From: Bacillus sp. BGMRC 2118
GTDB taxonomy: Bacteria > Bacillota > Bacilli > Bacillales > SA4
DNA: 64,000 nt
Direction: 5' to 3'
NCBI GenBank assembly: GCA_008364785.1
Contig: VTTJ01000007.1
Coordinates: forward strand, 248,001-312,000
The translations under genes and the position numbers were made by a program. How positions within the stretch are numbered: the first letter of the stretch is position 1; every line of letters starts with the position of its first letter. This document shows positions 42,508 through 51,240 of this stretch, in pieces. The notes beneath the pieces were generated by a model. That model was given only the letters and a program-made list of their open reading frames with translations. It was not told where the DNA came from and did no database searches.

Positions 42508-42903
42508 ATGGGTAGATTAGTACATTTTGAAATTCATGTGGATGACATGGAGCGAGCGAAGACATTTTATGGAGAGATTTTTGGGTGGACGTTTCAAGAT
42601 TGGAGTGAGTATGCAGGCATGCCGTATTATGGAGCTGTGACTGGAGATGAAAGTGTCCCAGGTATTAATGGCGCATTGTTGAAACGTCAAGGTCCAAAAC
42701 CAGAGCCTAATCAAGCGTTGAATGGCTTTTCTTGTACACTCGGTGTAGAAGATTATGATGCAATTGAAGCGAAAATCCTTGAAAAGGGAGGGAAAGTGGC
42801 GTTGCCAAAGTATGCCCTTCCAGGTATGGCATGGCAAGGATACTATATTGATACAGAAGGGAACATATTTGGCATTCATCAACCAGATGAAAATGCAAAG
42901 TAA
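42508..42903 (+). CDS. VOC-family protein
   Basis: 131 residues. 'VHFEIHVDDMERAKTFYGEIFGW' opens the first module and 'GYYIDTEGNIFGIHQPDE' closes the second; this subgroup is similar to small YdcJ/27-kDa-antigen-like VOC proteins. AGGAGG precedes the ATG. It is followed after 14 nt by another VOC gene, so the two form an operon. Confidence 0.88.
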   Translation: MGRLVHFEIHVDDMERAKTFYGEIFGWTFQDWSEYAGMPYYGAVTGDESVPGINGALLKRQGPKPEPNQALNGFSCTLGVEDYDAIEAKILEKGGKVALPKYALPGMAWQGYYIDTEGNIFGIHQPDENAK

Positions 42904-42917
42904 TAAGGAGAATCTAA

Positions 42918-43295
42918 ATGATTAATAAGATTGGGAAAGTTACTGTATATGTAGAAGACCAAGAACAAGCGAAAGCGTTCTGGATCAATAAGCTTGGCTT
43001 TGTCGTTAAATCGGAACAACCAATGGGTCCTACTATGACATGGTTGGAAGTGGGACCTAGTGATGATGAATTCACAACATTGGTTTTATATTCGAAGTCA
43101 GCAATGCAGCATCAACAGCCTGATAAAATTGCTCATCCATCTATCCTCTTTAGTACGAAAGATATTGATGCGTCGTATGAAAAAATGAAACAACAGGATG
43201 TTAAGGTAGGAAAATTATTAAAAATGCCATACGGTTCAATGTTTACTTTTTATGATCAGGATGGTAATGAATATTTGCTTCGAGAAGATAAGTAG
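42918..43295 (+). CDS. VOC-family protein
   Basis: 125 residues. 'GKVTVYVEDQEQAKAFWINKLGFVV' and 'GSMFTFYDQDGNEYLLRED'. It is a glyoxalase-fold protein of unknown substrate, co-transcribed with the gene before it (AAGGAGAA precedes the ATG). Confidence 0.88.
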   Translation: MINKIGKVTVYVEDQEQAKAFWINKLGFVVKSEQPMGPTMTWLEVGPSDDEFTTLVLYSKSAMQHQQPDKIAHPSILFSTKDIDASYEKMKQQDVKVGKLLKMPYGSMFTFYDQDGNEYLLREDK

Positions 43296-43602
43296 AATGA
43301 GAGAAATAGCGTAAAAAAACATAACCAAATAATTATTAATGGTTTTGTTTATCTTGTTTATCTCAATAATTTAATGGAATATACTTTGGCGATACAAATA
43401 ACATGTATCGCTATTAATTTTGCTTTCATACTATAAATATTTAACCTAGTCACAACAAAAATATATAAAATTATAATAATTATTTATTGTAAATCAATAA
43501 AAAATGGTGTAAAGTCAATATCATAAAATTGTAAAAAGGCAGATGCTTTGGAATGAAAGTTCAATACTAGCTTTAAAATTCAAAAATAAAAGGAGAGAGA
43601 AA
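43296..43602. other. AT-rich intergenic stretch
   Basis: A hairpin based on AACCA/TGGTT around AATAATTATT, at about 43314-43351, may end the VOC operon. The rest is very AT-rich with no supported gene before the DUF817 ribosome binding site. Confidence 0.4.
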
Positions 43603-44424
43603 ATGAAACGAGCATTAATACAACTCACTCGTTTTGGTTGGGAGATGGCACTGTCATGTGTGTTTCCAGTCGTTATTTTTGCGTCATTAGCCATAACACA
43701 AATCGTATCGTTACCTTTTCTTCCTAGATATGACTGGTTACTATTATTCTTTCTTCTCATGCAGTGGTGGATGGTTAAATCTGGGCTGGAAACAAGAGAT
43801 GAGCTGAAAGTCATTACGCTGTTTCACCTTATTGGACTAGCGCTCGAATTGTTTAAAGTACATATGGGATCCTGGTCCTATCCGGAAGATGGTTACACGA
43901 AAGTTTTGGGTGTACCTTTGTATAGTGGATTTATGTATGCGAGTGTGGCAAGTTTTCTATGCCAAGCATGGAGAAGACTGAATGTTGTGCTTGTGAAATG
44001 GCCACGATTTTTTGTAGTGGTACCACTGGTGAGTGCTATTTATCTAAATTTTTTCACTCATCATTTTTGGATCGATATTCGATGGTGGTTATCTGGATTT
44101 GTATTAGTCGTTTTTTGGAGATCATGGGTCACATACGAAGTAAATGGGACTCGTTATAAAATGCCTCTTGCCCTTTCATTTGTTTTGATTGGACTATTTA
44201 TTTGGATTGCTGAAAACATTGCCACGTTCTTTGGTGCCTGGCAGTACCCAAATCAATCGGATACTTGGAATATCGTTCATCTTGGAAAATTAAGCTCATG
44301 GCTATTACTTGTTATCGTTAGCTTTTTAATAGTTGCAACTTTAAAGCTAGTTAAGGAAAAATTGCCGCAACTTGAATCAACATCAATACTTCCCATAAAG
44401 GAACCTTCTATTAAGAAAGCCTAA
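43603..44424 (+). CDS. DUF817 membrane protein
   Basis: 273 residues with about eight membrane helices. 'LFKVHMGSWSYPEDGYTKVLGVPLYSGFMYASV' (in part) and 'FFGAWQYPNQSDTWNIVHLGKLSSW' are the conserved blocks of DUF817. Function unknown. AAGGAGAGAG lies just before ATG 43603; the longer open frame from 43543 has no ribosome site. Confidence 0.88.
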   Translation: MKRALIQLTRFGWEMALSCVFPVVIFASLAITQIVSLPFLPRYDWLLLFFLLMQWWMVKSGLETRDELKVITLFHLIGLALELFKVHMGSWSYPEDGYTKVLGVPLYSGFMYASVASFLCQAWRRLNVVLVKWPRFFVVVPLVSAIYLNFFTHHFWIDIRWWLSGFVLVVFWRSWVTYEVNGTRYKMPLALSFVLIGLFIWIAENIATFFGAWQYPNQSDTWNIVHLGKLSSWLLLVIVSFLIVATLKLVKEKLPQLESTSILPIKEPSIKKA

Positions 44425-44558
44425 TGAAATGTAGGAAGAAAGTGATGAATAAAAAGGCTTATTTGGTAAGAGATAGAAAATTTTATGTTTGACTACATAG
44501 AATTTCTATGTATATAATTAGCAACAATAGAACATTTTGAGAAAGGTAAGGTGTAGGC

Positions 44559-45017
44559 ATGAGTATGTTTTCATTAGCACTAGAAGTACCTAAGTGGTAC
44601 ATGGAGGGAAATATAAATAAATTTTTAGAATTAGTAGACATTGATACCTTTTCTGAGCGATGGGGAATTGATTTGTGTGAACCGGAGAATATTGTTCATT
44701 TATCGTCCTATGAGGAACACAACTATAGCGAGTACTACGAAGTCTATTCATATAGGGATGATCAGCACCTCTTGAAACAGTTGACCCAGCTAGATATGGA
44801 TTCAGAGAAGAGTGTGAATCAGTCCATCCTATCGTTTATATCCCAAGCAACACCTGAAGTCAGGAACATATTTGACAAGCATCCTTTGGTTGCAAAAGTT
44901 CAAGACTACTATGTGTATAAAGAAAAAAGAATGGGAGAAGAAATTACCATTTTGATATATAAACAAGCTGAAAAAAAGTTATATGTACTCGAGAAATTAG
45001 GTTTTTTTAACTGGTAA
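44559..45017 (+). CDS. Conserved hypothetical protein (152 aa)
   Basis: A soluble, acidic protein rich in Tyr, Glu and Asp ('YEEHNYSEYYEVYSYRDDQH'). No signal or catalytic motif. GGTAAGGTG precedes the ATG. Not recognised. Confidence 0.65.
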   Translation: MSMFSLALEVPKWYMEGNINKFLELVDIDTFSERWGIDLCEPENIVHLSSYEEHNYSEYYEVYSYRDDQHLLKQLTQLDMDSEKSVNQSILSFISQATPEVRNIFDKHPLVAKVQDYYVYKEKRMGEEITILIYKQAEKKLYVLEKLGFFNW

Positions 45018-45073
45018 CAAGGATGAAAATTAGTAATTAAAATCTATTGGTTTTGATCCATTTCATTCCTAAT

Positions 45074-45237
45074 GGATGTTTTCGTATAGATTGATGCTTT
45101 CCCGTAAAAATCTCAGGAAGCCGGATTTTTACCTTAGTATCTAGATACTTCTATACATAATAAGAGAGTTGCTCTATTCTAATACTACCTCGATTTGCGT
45201 CAAAAACTGGTTATACACCCAGAATAATTGTACTAAT
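45074..45237 (-). repeat. MITE-like repeat, copy 4 (inverted, one end degraded)
   Basis: Reverse-orientation copy. It begins GGATGTTTTCG (for GGCTGTTTTCG) and keeps the GTAAAAATC hairpin and the TATCTAGATA block. Similarity to the other copies fades after about 45237, where their GGCTCTTTTC end should follow. No clear flanking duplication. Its hairpin loop matches copy 2 rather than copies 1 and 3. The remainder of the gap to 45409 is AT-rich without a gene. Confidence 0.75.
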
Positions 45238-45409
45238 ATCCTACTAACAATAGTAAAACCTCAAGAAAATTCCCCATAAACAGAAATAGTAGAAGATAGC
45301 TTACTAGGATGTTTAACAAAATTGTCATTTCTAGTTAGAGTATTATATATTATTTTTACTATAATAGGTGTAATGCTTATATACTTGTAGAGAACAGAGG
45401 AGAGGTACA

Positions 45410-45904
45410 ATGAATGTAAATAAGCTTGTTTTACCTATGATATTATCTTCTTTTGTGATCACTGGTTGCAGTTCAACCGAAGAGCAAGGGAAAGATCATA
45501 CAGCACATAACCATGACCATGAACGTGTTCCTAAATTAGAATATGTCATGGGTAGTAATGATTGGAGTGTTATTACTTCATTAAATGAAAATCCGGAAAT
45601 ACTGGAAGCCTATCAGTTTGCAGTCGATCATCCGGAGGTACTAAACTATATGCCATGTTATTGTGGTTGTCATGAAGAAGATGGCCACACCAGCAATACG
45701 AATTGCTTTGTTGACTCTGTTGAAGGGGATATAGCAAAGCTTGATTTAATGGGCTTTTCCTGAGGTATTTGTGTTGATATCGCCCGTGCGGCGAAACAGG
45801 AATATGAAAAAGGAACAGATTTGAAGACCATTCGTGACATGATTGACAACAAGTATAAAGATATTGGTGTACCTTCGACTCCAACTCCGATGCCGGAAGT
45901 TTAA
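45410..45904 (+). CDS. PCYCGC-motif lipoprotein with an in-frame TGA (possible selenoprotein)
   Basis: Lipobox VITGC at about residues 16-20, a His-rich linker (HTAHNHDHE), then the family motif MPCYCGCH and 'SNTNCFVDSVEGD'. The frame meets TGA at 45761-45763 (codon 118) after 'DLMGFS' and continues GICVDIARAAKQEYEKG.. IRDMIDNKYKDIG..PTPTPMP to TAA at 45904. Homologues have Cys in that place (CGxC), so this reads as U-G-I-C if recoded. A hairpin with a GC-rich 5-bp stem starts 16 nt after the TGA. Alternatives are a nonsense mutation or a sequence error. If not recoded, the product is 117 residues. Confidence 0.75.
45780..45794 (+). promoter_or_regulatory. SECIS-like hairpin
   Basis: TCGCC/GGCGA stem with loop CGTGC. 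The loop begins 21 nt after the TGA and has G as its second base, both within the general bacterial SECIS rules (loop 16-37 nt from UGA, G among the first two loop bases). The stem is short, so this is suggestive only. Confidence 0.4.
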
Positions 45905-45926
45905 AGAGTATAAAAAAAACCTACAA

Positions 45927-45975
45927 AAAAACTGCCCTATTCCTGAGTTCTACTGGAATAAGGCAGTTTATTTTG
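45927..45975. terminator. Bidirectional terminator
   Basis: AAACTGCC..ATTCC pairs with GGAAT..GGCAGTTT around one internal mismatch, between convergent genes. Confidence 0.85.
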
Positions 45976-45994
45976 TTTGTTATTACCTTTCTTT

Positions 45995-46453
45995 TCAATT
46001 CTGCTTATGCAATTCTTCCCATTCACTTAAATAATATTTTCTAGGTATATTCTTCAAGGGTTCTCCATCAAGCATTGCAATAAATTCTAATTTGTTTCCG
46101 TCTGGATCGAGGAAGTATACACTTGCAGCTGGCATCCAGGCTTGTACGATAGGTTCTCTGTTTGTTAATCCTTGACTGCCGATTGTTTGGATGCCTCTTT
46201 CGTTCAACCATTGTTTTGCATTTTTCAGAAATGCTATATCTACTTCAAAAGCGAAGTGATTTCCATGCAATTCACCTTCAGGTACCTTCCATACACCAAG
46301 CATAGATGCTCCAACTTCTCCAACCCAAAAGAACACCGCATCGCTTGTTTCATTTCCATATCCAACCTTCAACCCTAGTTTTCCTTCAAAGAATTCTATG
46401 GTTCTCTTTACATCTGTTACTTCTAAATGTGTCTCGTAGATTCGTTTAATCAT
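45995..46453 (-). CDS. VOC-family protein
   Basis: 152 residues. 'RIYETHLEVTDVKRTIEFFEGKLGLKV' and 'YFLDPDGNKLEFIAML' mark the two modules. It is a clear paralogue of the protein at 47189 (shared 'AWMPAA.VYF.DPDGN.LE' and a 'LSEWEE'-like tail). Substrate unknown. Confidence 0.88.
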   Translation of the reverse strand: MIKRIYETHLEVTDVKRTIEFFEGKLGLKVGYGNETSDAVFFWVGEVGASMLGVWKVPEGELHGNHFAFEVDIAFLKNAKQWLNERGIQTIGSQGLTNREPIVQAWMPAASVYFLDPDGNKLEFIAMLDGEPLKNIPRKYYLSEWEELHKQN

Positions 46454-46636
46454 GTAAGTTACCTCCTAATTGTGTATATTTCTATCTTATAACACACATG
46501 AGAATCCATCTTCAGTCGTTTACCATATTTTTACTCCGTCAAAAGTCGTAGGAAAAGTTAGGACCATAGACAAAGGCTAGGTAAAACTTTCCAGGTTATA
46601 CTGAAGTCAGATAAAGAAATAGGAGTTGGAATACAC

Positions 46637-47176
46637 ATGAACATTGTCATTATTAGTGGAACACCACGAAAAACAGGAAGAACAAGAATGGTTGCAACTT
46701 TTTTATCAAAGACATACAGCATGGATTTGTTCGATTTAAGTTCAGAACAAGTACCTTTATATAATGGTGAAGAAGAACAAGATCGCATACCATCTGTGCA
46801 GAAACTTCGAAATCTAGTAAACGAGGCAGACGGAGTGATTTTTGTAACGCCTGAATATCACAACGGAATGAGCGGAGCGCTGAAAAACGCATTAGACTTC
46901 TTAAGCAGCGCACATTTTGATCAAAAGCCGGTTGCACTTCTCGCTGTTTGTGGTGGGGGAAAAGGTGGAATTAATGCGCTAAATAATTTACGAATCGTAT
47001 CCAGAGGTTTATATGCAAATGCCATACCGCGTCAGTTAGTGCTTGACCCACTTGCTCTTGACTATGACCTAGAAGCTGTTAAGCCTGAGTATATTGATGC
47101 AGTTGAAGCAGTAGTGGACGAATTAAAGCACTATGCAAAGATTCATAGACTAGTAAAGCAAGAACAATTGATTTAA
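46637..47176 (+). CDS. azr: NAD(P)H-dependent FMN reductase / azobenzene reductase
   Basis: 179 residues with a flavodoxin-like fold: 'VIISGTPRKTGRTRMVATFL' binds the FMN phosphate and 'VTPEYHNGMSGALKNALDFLSS' contacts the flavin. 'PVALLAVCGGGKGGINALNNLR' matches B. subtilis YhdA (Azr) closely. It reduces azo dyes and quinones using NADPH. AGGAG is upstream. It is co-transcribed with the VOC gene 12 nt downstream. Confidence 0.88.
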   Translation: MNIVIISGTPRKTGRTRMVATFLSKTYSMDLFDLSSEQVPLYNGEEEQDRIPSVQKLRNLVNEADGVIFVTPEYHNGMSGALKNALDFLSSAHFDQKPVALLAVCGGGKGGINALNNLRIVSRGLYANAIPRQLVLDPLALDYDLEAVKPEYIDAVEAVVDELKHYAKIHRLVKQEQLI

Positions 47177-47188
47177 GGGGGAAGAGAG

Positions 47189-47644
47189 ATGAAGCAGTCT
47201 ATTATTTATGAAACACATATAGAGACGAAAAATCTCACGAAAGCTATAATTTTTTACCAAGAGCTTGGCCTGCATTTGGCTCATGTAATACCAGAGCGAA
47301 AGGTAGCGTTTTTTTGGATTGGTGATGCAACGAAAAAGGAACAAATGCTAGGGGTATGGGAAACACCAGAAGAAACCTTTAGACCCTCACATTTTGCGTT
47401 CGGAATTTCGTATGAAAACTTGTTGCAGGTTCCTACCTTTCTTGCTGAAATAGGAATTGAATTAACTCCTTCCTTTGGCTTAGATACAAGTGAACCAGTT
47501 GTCCACACATGGATGCCGGCTGCATGCTATTATTTTTCAGATCCAGATGGTAATTCATTAGAATATATCTCACTTCTTAAACAAGAAGCGAATGATCGTT
47601 TACCAGTCATGCATTTGAGTAAGTGGTTAGAGATCAATGAATAA
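47189..47644 (+). CDS. VOC-family protein, in operon with azr
   Basis: 151 residues. 'YETHIETKNLTKAIIFYQELGLHLA' and 'YYFSDPDGNSLEYISLL'. Paralogue of the gene at 45995. AAGGGGG precedes the ATG. Its place after azr suggests a role in detoxifying electrophiles or aromatic compounds (inference). A terminator follows. Confidence 0.88.
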   Translation: MKQSIIYETHIETKNLTKAIIFYQELGLHLAHVIPERKVAFFWIGDATKKEQMLGVWETPEETFRPSHFAFGISYENLLQVPTFLAEIGIELTPSFGLDTSEPVVHTWMPAACYYFSDPDGNSLEYISLLKQEANDRLPVMHLSKWLEINE

Positions 47645-47675
47645 CAGGACCATTACTAAGCATATCAGAAAGAGT

Positions 47676-47706
47676 ATAACCCCCATCTGCTGAAGATGGG
47701 GGTTAT
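47676..47706. terminator. Strong hairpin terminator
   Basis: A perfect 13-bp GC-rich stem, ATAACCCCCATCT and its complement, with a 5-nt loop between convergent genes. Confidence 0.88.
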
Positions 47707-47714
47707 AGTAGTTT

Positions 47715-48428
47715 TTATTTTCCAGTAAGCTCCCGTATTTCCTTCAATACAGGCATATCTTCTAATTCTTCCTCAGTAACAAGGTCCCATTCAATGCCGC
47801 TTGGCTTCGGATAAGGGGAATTCGTTTGAATGATTCCTGACTCTGTCACAATCCAATCCACTGTGAGGTCATATTTGTCTCGTGGGACATCTTTGTCTGT
47901 AATTTGCGCACTGTGAATCGTACCGATAATCGGAACATCCGCATTACCAAGTTCTCTCATAATCGCATATTCACGGTCAGAATAGCCTTCACCTTTTCCA
48001 ACTCGTCTGCCATCTGTGTGTAAGGCAACAGAACCTGTGAAAAATAGATCTACTCTAGGCATTTTAGACAAAGGAATTTCCTTACCATAGGTTTTAATAT
48101 GAGAGAGACTGGCAGCTTTTCGTTCTTCTCCTTTTGGAACCCATTCTGGCTTTACAATGATAAATCCGGCCTTCAGTCTAGGAATGGGAACGAGCAGAGT
48201 TTTTCCGTCTTTCAGCACTTGAGCACGTATCGGTAATTGAGGAGAATCCGGGTTTACCTTAATGACCTGAGCCTGCTGATACTCAGGCATGGTTGTCACA
48301 AAGTGTGCTGCCTTTTCGGCTCCTTTGAAATTAGGAATCCGATTTTGCAATGGAAAGGGGAATCTTCCTAATTTATGTTCCGTCAAGTATTGCCACTTTT
48401 CCTCGCGAATGTCTTGTTTTGTTGTCAT
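47715..48428 (-). CDS. 5-formyltetrahydrofolate cyclo-ligase-family protein
   Basis: 237 residues. The MTHFS fold is indicated by 'VKVNPDSPQLPIR' (start region), 'KTLLVPIPRLKAGF' and the substrate loop 'GRRVGKGEGYSDREYAI'. The family converts 5-formyl-THF to methenyl-THF, but this longer subgroup, with a C-terminal region resembling MTHFSD, is uncharacterised. ATG 48428 follows AGGTG; the GTG three codons earlier is part of that site. Confidence 0.82.
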   Translation of the reverse strand: MTTKQDIREEKWQYLTEHKLGRFPFPLQNRIPNFKGAEKAAHFVTTMPEYQQAQVIKVNPDSPQLPIRAQVLKDGKTLLVPIPRLKAGFIIVKPEWVPKGEERKAASLSHIKTYGKEIPLSKMPRVDLFFTGSVALHTDGRRVGKGEGYSDREYAIMRELGNADVPIIGTIHSAQITDKDVPRDKYDLTVDWIVTESGIIQTNSPYPKPSGIEWDLVTEEELEDMPVLKEIRELTGK

Positions 48429-48600
48429 GATATACACCTACATTATTTGATATAGCTATCCTGTTTTTCCACCTTCTATCATATATAATCTTCTAAAAAA
48501 ATGAAACCAAACGGTATCTGATTCGTATGTAAAGATATAAATTAAATGGCATTGTTCTGGTTGATCTGAACGTAACGTGTATAATGAAAGAGGTGTTGTT

Positions 48601-49062
48601 ATGAACGGGAAAGTCAGTAATGTACTAGAAATTTTACAGAGACTCAAAGAATCGATACCAAATGAACAGTCAAAACTGCTAAAGTTAGATAAATGCACCA
48701 AGATTGTTGAGAAAATAAACACAATCTCAAACGACTGTGAAGAATGTCAAAACCATTTGGTTGAATTCGAGAATCTGTTGAGGCAGGTAGAGGATCATGC
48801 CGACAACGTAGGTGAAATGGAAATGGAAGCTCATAAAAAATGGATGAAAAAGATGATTTCTCATCTACAGAATAAGCATAACGTCGTGACTGAAGGATAC
48901 TACTTATCCTTATTTATGTCGTTCGGTATTAGTATAGGTGTTGCACTTGGATTAACGGTTTTTGATAATATTGGACTTGGGATTCCAATCGGTATGAGTA
49001 TGGGGATTGCCATTGGTGCAGGAATGGATGCGGATGCAAAGAAGAAGGGGAAAACGTTATAA
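48601..49062 (+). CDS. Membrane protein with coiled coil and Gly-rich helices
   Basis: 153 residues. A helical, charged N-terminal two thirds with two Cys ('NDCEECQNHL') is followed by hydrophobic 'LFMSFGISIGVALGLTVF' and a glycine-rich helix 'GLGIPIGMSMGIAIGAGM', and a basic tail. It resembles small glycine-zipper membrane proteins. Not recognised. AGAGGTG precedes ATG 48601. Confidence 0.7.
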   Translation: MNGKVSNVLEILQRLKESIPNEQSKLLKLDKCTKIVEKINTISNDCEECQNHLVEFENLLRQVEDHADNVGEMEMEAHKKWMKKMISHLQNKHNVVTEGYYLSLFMSFGISIGVALGLTVFDNIGLGIPIGMSMGIAIGAGMDADAKKKGKTL

Positions 49063-49148
49063 TGATAGTGTATAGAACACCTTTATACGATTCCTCTTCT
49101 TTAGCACTACCGTACATAATCATAAGATAAGAAAAAGCGGGTGATAAC

Positions 49149-49718
49149 ATGAAAATTATTTTGGATGTATTTCTAATTCTACTAGTTGGTTATTATACGT
49201 TTCGGTTTGTTCGTCTTTTACTGAAGTTAAAAAAGGGTATTATTTTTCCACTATCAGAAGAAATGTTAGATGTGCGCATCTTTCCAATGAGACCAGTCGC
49301 TTTACCGATCTTCTCAAAACAAAAGGCTTCTCTTATCATTTACACGTTTATGCTAGTATTTTTGATGGTGATGATTTCTTTTGCATTAAGAAGTCCAGAA
49401 ATCAACTGGTCGTTTTACTTCATGTCTCTACTTCCCTTGTTGAATTCTCATAATCTCTTAAATGTATTTGCGATTAATGATGACGGTATCATGCGTGGAG
49501 CCAGGTTTATTCCATGGAAGAATATCACAGCCTTTAGGTTTGTGCCGATTGATGTTAACCATAGGTTTTATGGATATGGCGATGAAGTAAACAGTGGGCA
49601 CGAGTTAATCGTTCGTGGCAGATTTTTTTCTATTAGTACCATCGTTACAACAGTGGAGATGAAAAAAAAGATTACAAATATCTTGAGTCAGCGGGTCGAT
49701 GGAAATATAGAGGACTAA
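49149..49718 (+). CDS. Membrane protein with PH-like C-terminal domain
   Basis: 189 residues with three to four hydrophobic segments, then a beta-rich part, 'VFAINDDGIMRGARFIPWKNITAFRFV', typical of small membrane-anchored PH-like domains (YdbS/DUF5673-like pattern). Function unknown. Confidence 0.65.
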   Translation: MKIILDVFLILLVGYYTFRFVRLLLKLKKGIIFPLSEEMLDVRIFPMRPVALPIFSKQKASLIIYTFMLVFLMVMISFALRSPEINWSFYFMSLLPLLNSHNLLNVFAINDDGIMRGARFIPWKNITAFRFVPIDVNHRFYGYGDEVNSGHELIVRGRFFSISTIVTTVEMKKKITNILSQRVDGNIED

Positions 49719-49745
49719 AAACAACTATATGTAAGAGGTGTTAAC

Positions 49746-50198
49746 GTGTTAACATACCGCAAAGCGACGATAAACGATATTGAACAAATGATAGAGCTGA
49801 GGAAAATTCAGTTAATTGATGAAGGCTTACAACCAACGGATATAGACAAGGAGCTTTACGACTTCTTTAGCGAAAGTCTTAGTGAAGGCAGGTTAATTCA
49901 ATATCTTGTTGAAGATGGGGGAAAAATAGTCGCGTCAGGTGCAGTGATGTTTTATGATTTTCCGCCTAGCTTTTCGAATCCAACTGGGAAAAAGGCATAT
50001 TTCGCAAATATGTATACAGATGATCAGTACCGCGGGAAAGGTATTGCGACAAACTTATTGACTAGGCTTGTGGAAGAAGTAAGATTGATGGGTGTTTCTA
50101 AAATATGGCTGGCTGCTTCCGAAATGGGCAGGCCAGTATATAAGAAGTTTGGATTTACAGAAACAAATGAATACTTAGAGTTGAATCTTACAACATAA
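49746..50198 (+). CDS. GNAT-family N-acetyltransferase
   Basis: 150 residues. 'AYFANMYTDDQYRGKGIATNLLTRLVEE' carries the acetyl-CoA motif R-G-K-G-I-A, and 'GRPVYKKFGFTETNEYLELNL' is the typical C-terminus. GTG start after AAGAGGTG. The acceptor is unknown. Confidence 0.88.
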   Translation: MLTYRKATINDIEQMIELRKIQLIDEGLQPTDIDKELYDFFSESLSEGRLIQYLVEDGGKIVASGAVMFYDFPPSFSNPTGKKAYFANMYTDDQYRGKGIATNLLTRLVEEVRLMGVSKIWLAASEMGRPVYKKFGFTETNEYLELNLTT

Positions 50199-50213
50199 GT
50201 GTTTACATGGAAA

Positions 50214-50247
50214 AGCAGTGCATTTCCAAATTAGAAACAGCACTGCT
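50214..50247. terminator. Hairpin between convergent genes
   Basis: AGCAGTGC/GCACTGCT with an 18-nt loop. Confidence 0.6.
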
Positions 50248-50253
50248 CACTTT

Positions 50254-50760
50254 CTACTTTTTTTCTTTATATTTGATACTTTCCACAGCCCATTTTCCCT
50301 GACTTGTTTTTCCGATTACAAGTTCATAATCATAATATTCCTGTGATTCATACGCTAGATAAATTTTCCGCTCTTCAACTCTAAATTCATATGGTAAAGT
50401 GGAAGGAGGGTGTATCCAATTGATGTCATAATTATTTACTTTAAAAGTACATGGACACTGATTGCGAACAGGAATGACCACGTCAAGAAATTCTTCAACA
50501 GCTGCTATGGAATCTGTTAAGTTGCTATAGATAATGGGTGCTTTTAAAGCATCTACTTCTACTTTCAAATCCTCATATTTCTCATTCATCTCTTTATAAT
50601 TGTTCATTAATTCCTTGTTATCTTCTCTTGCTTCTTCTAGAGCTTTCTCTTCAATTTTTAATTCAGTAACTGTATCGGCTAACGAGTTATTTTTAAATAT
50701 AGCAATGCCTAAAAGAAAGATTAATAGAAATATCACATAAAATGTATAGTTTTTGTTCAC
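50254..50760 (-). CDS. Membrane-anchored coiled-coil protein
   Basis: 168 residues. One N-terminal membrane helix, then a coiled coil of about 45 residues ('EEKALEEAREDNKELMNNYKE'), then a globular extracellular part with a CPC motif ('RNQCPCTFKVNNYDINW'). Not recognised. It follows the membrane protein gene at 50780 by about 20 nt and is probably co-transcribed. Confidence 0.7.
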   Translation of the reverse strand: MNKNYTFYVIFLLIFLLGIAIFKNNSLADTVTELKIEEKALEEAREDNKELMNNYKEMNEKYEDLKVEVDALKAPIIYSNLTDSIAAVEEFLDVVIPVRNQCPCTFKVNNYDINWIHPPSTLPYEFRVEERKIYLAYESQEYYDYELVIGKTSQGKWAVESIKYKEKK

Positions 50761-50779
50761 CTCAAAACCTCCAGTACAG

Positions 50780-51106
50780 CTACGTTACACACGCAATGAT
50801 AACCCCGGTGATAAAAAAGAGAATACAGCCAAGAACATAGGGATTAACCTTCAACGAAAAGGGGGAGTGTTTCATCTGGTAATTGTTTTTACTTCCTTCT
50901 ATGCTCGTGGCAATTTCTGCTTCTACTCTAGTAGAAGTAAATCCCCCTGAGCTGGAAAAATAGATAAACATTGCCGAGGTAGCAATTCCTACATATAACA
51001 TCCCATCAAGCAGATGAATTCCAATTGCTTCAGAGATTGCAAATGATATACCGAAATTGACACCTATAACAAGTATCGTTAACAGGACGTATTTAATTGG
51101 TTTCAT
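50780..51106 (-). CDS. Membrane protein of unknown function (108 aa)
   Basis: Three hydrophobic segments at about 5-25, 33-52 and 88-107, with a polar loop 'STRVEAEIATSIEGSKNNYQ' between the second and third. Not recognised. First gene of a two-gene minus-strand unit. Confidence 0.65.
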   Translation of the reverse strand: MKPIKYVLLTILVIGVNFGISFAISEAIGIHLLDGMLYVGIATSAMFIYFSSSGGFTSTRVEAEIATSIEGSKNNYQMKHSPFSLKVNPYVLGCILFFITGVIIACVT

Positions 51107-51240
51107 TTTTCACTCTCCTTTATAAAATATCCTTCTTTTTCGTTAATACGAAGCAGCCTTTAAGAGGTTTCAGAATATTTTAACAAAATTATGAATTTAC
51201 ATATTTTTCTTGTTATATTACGATTACACTTGTAAAAGAG

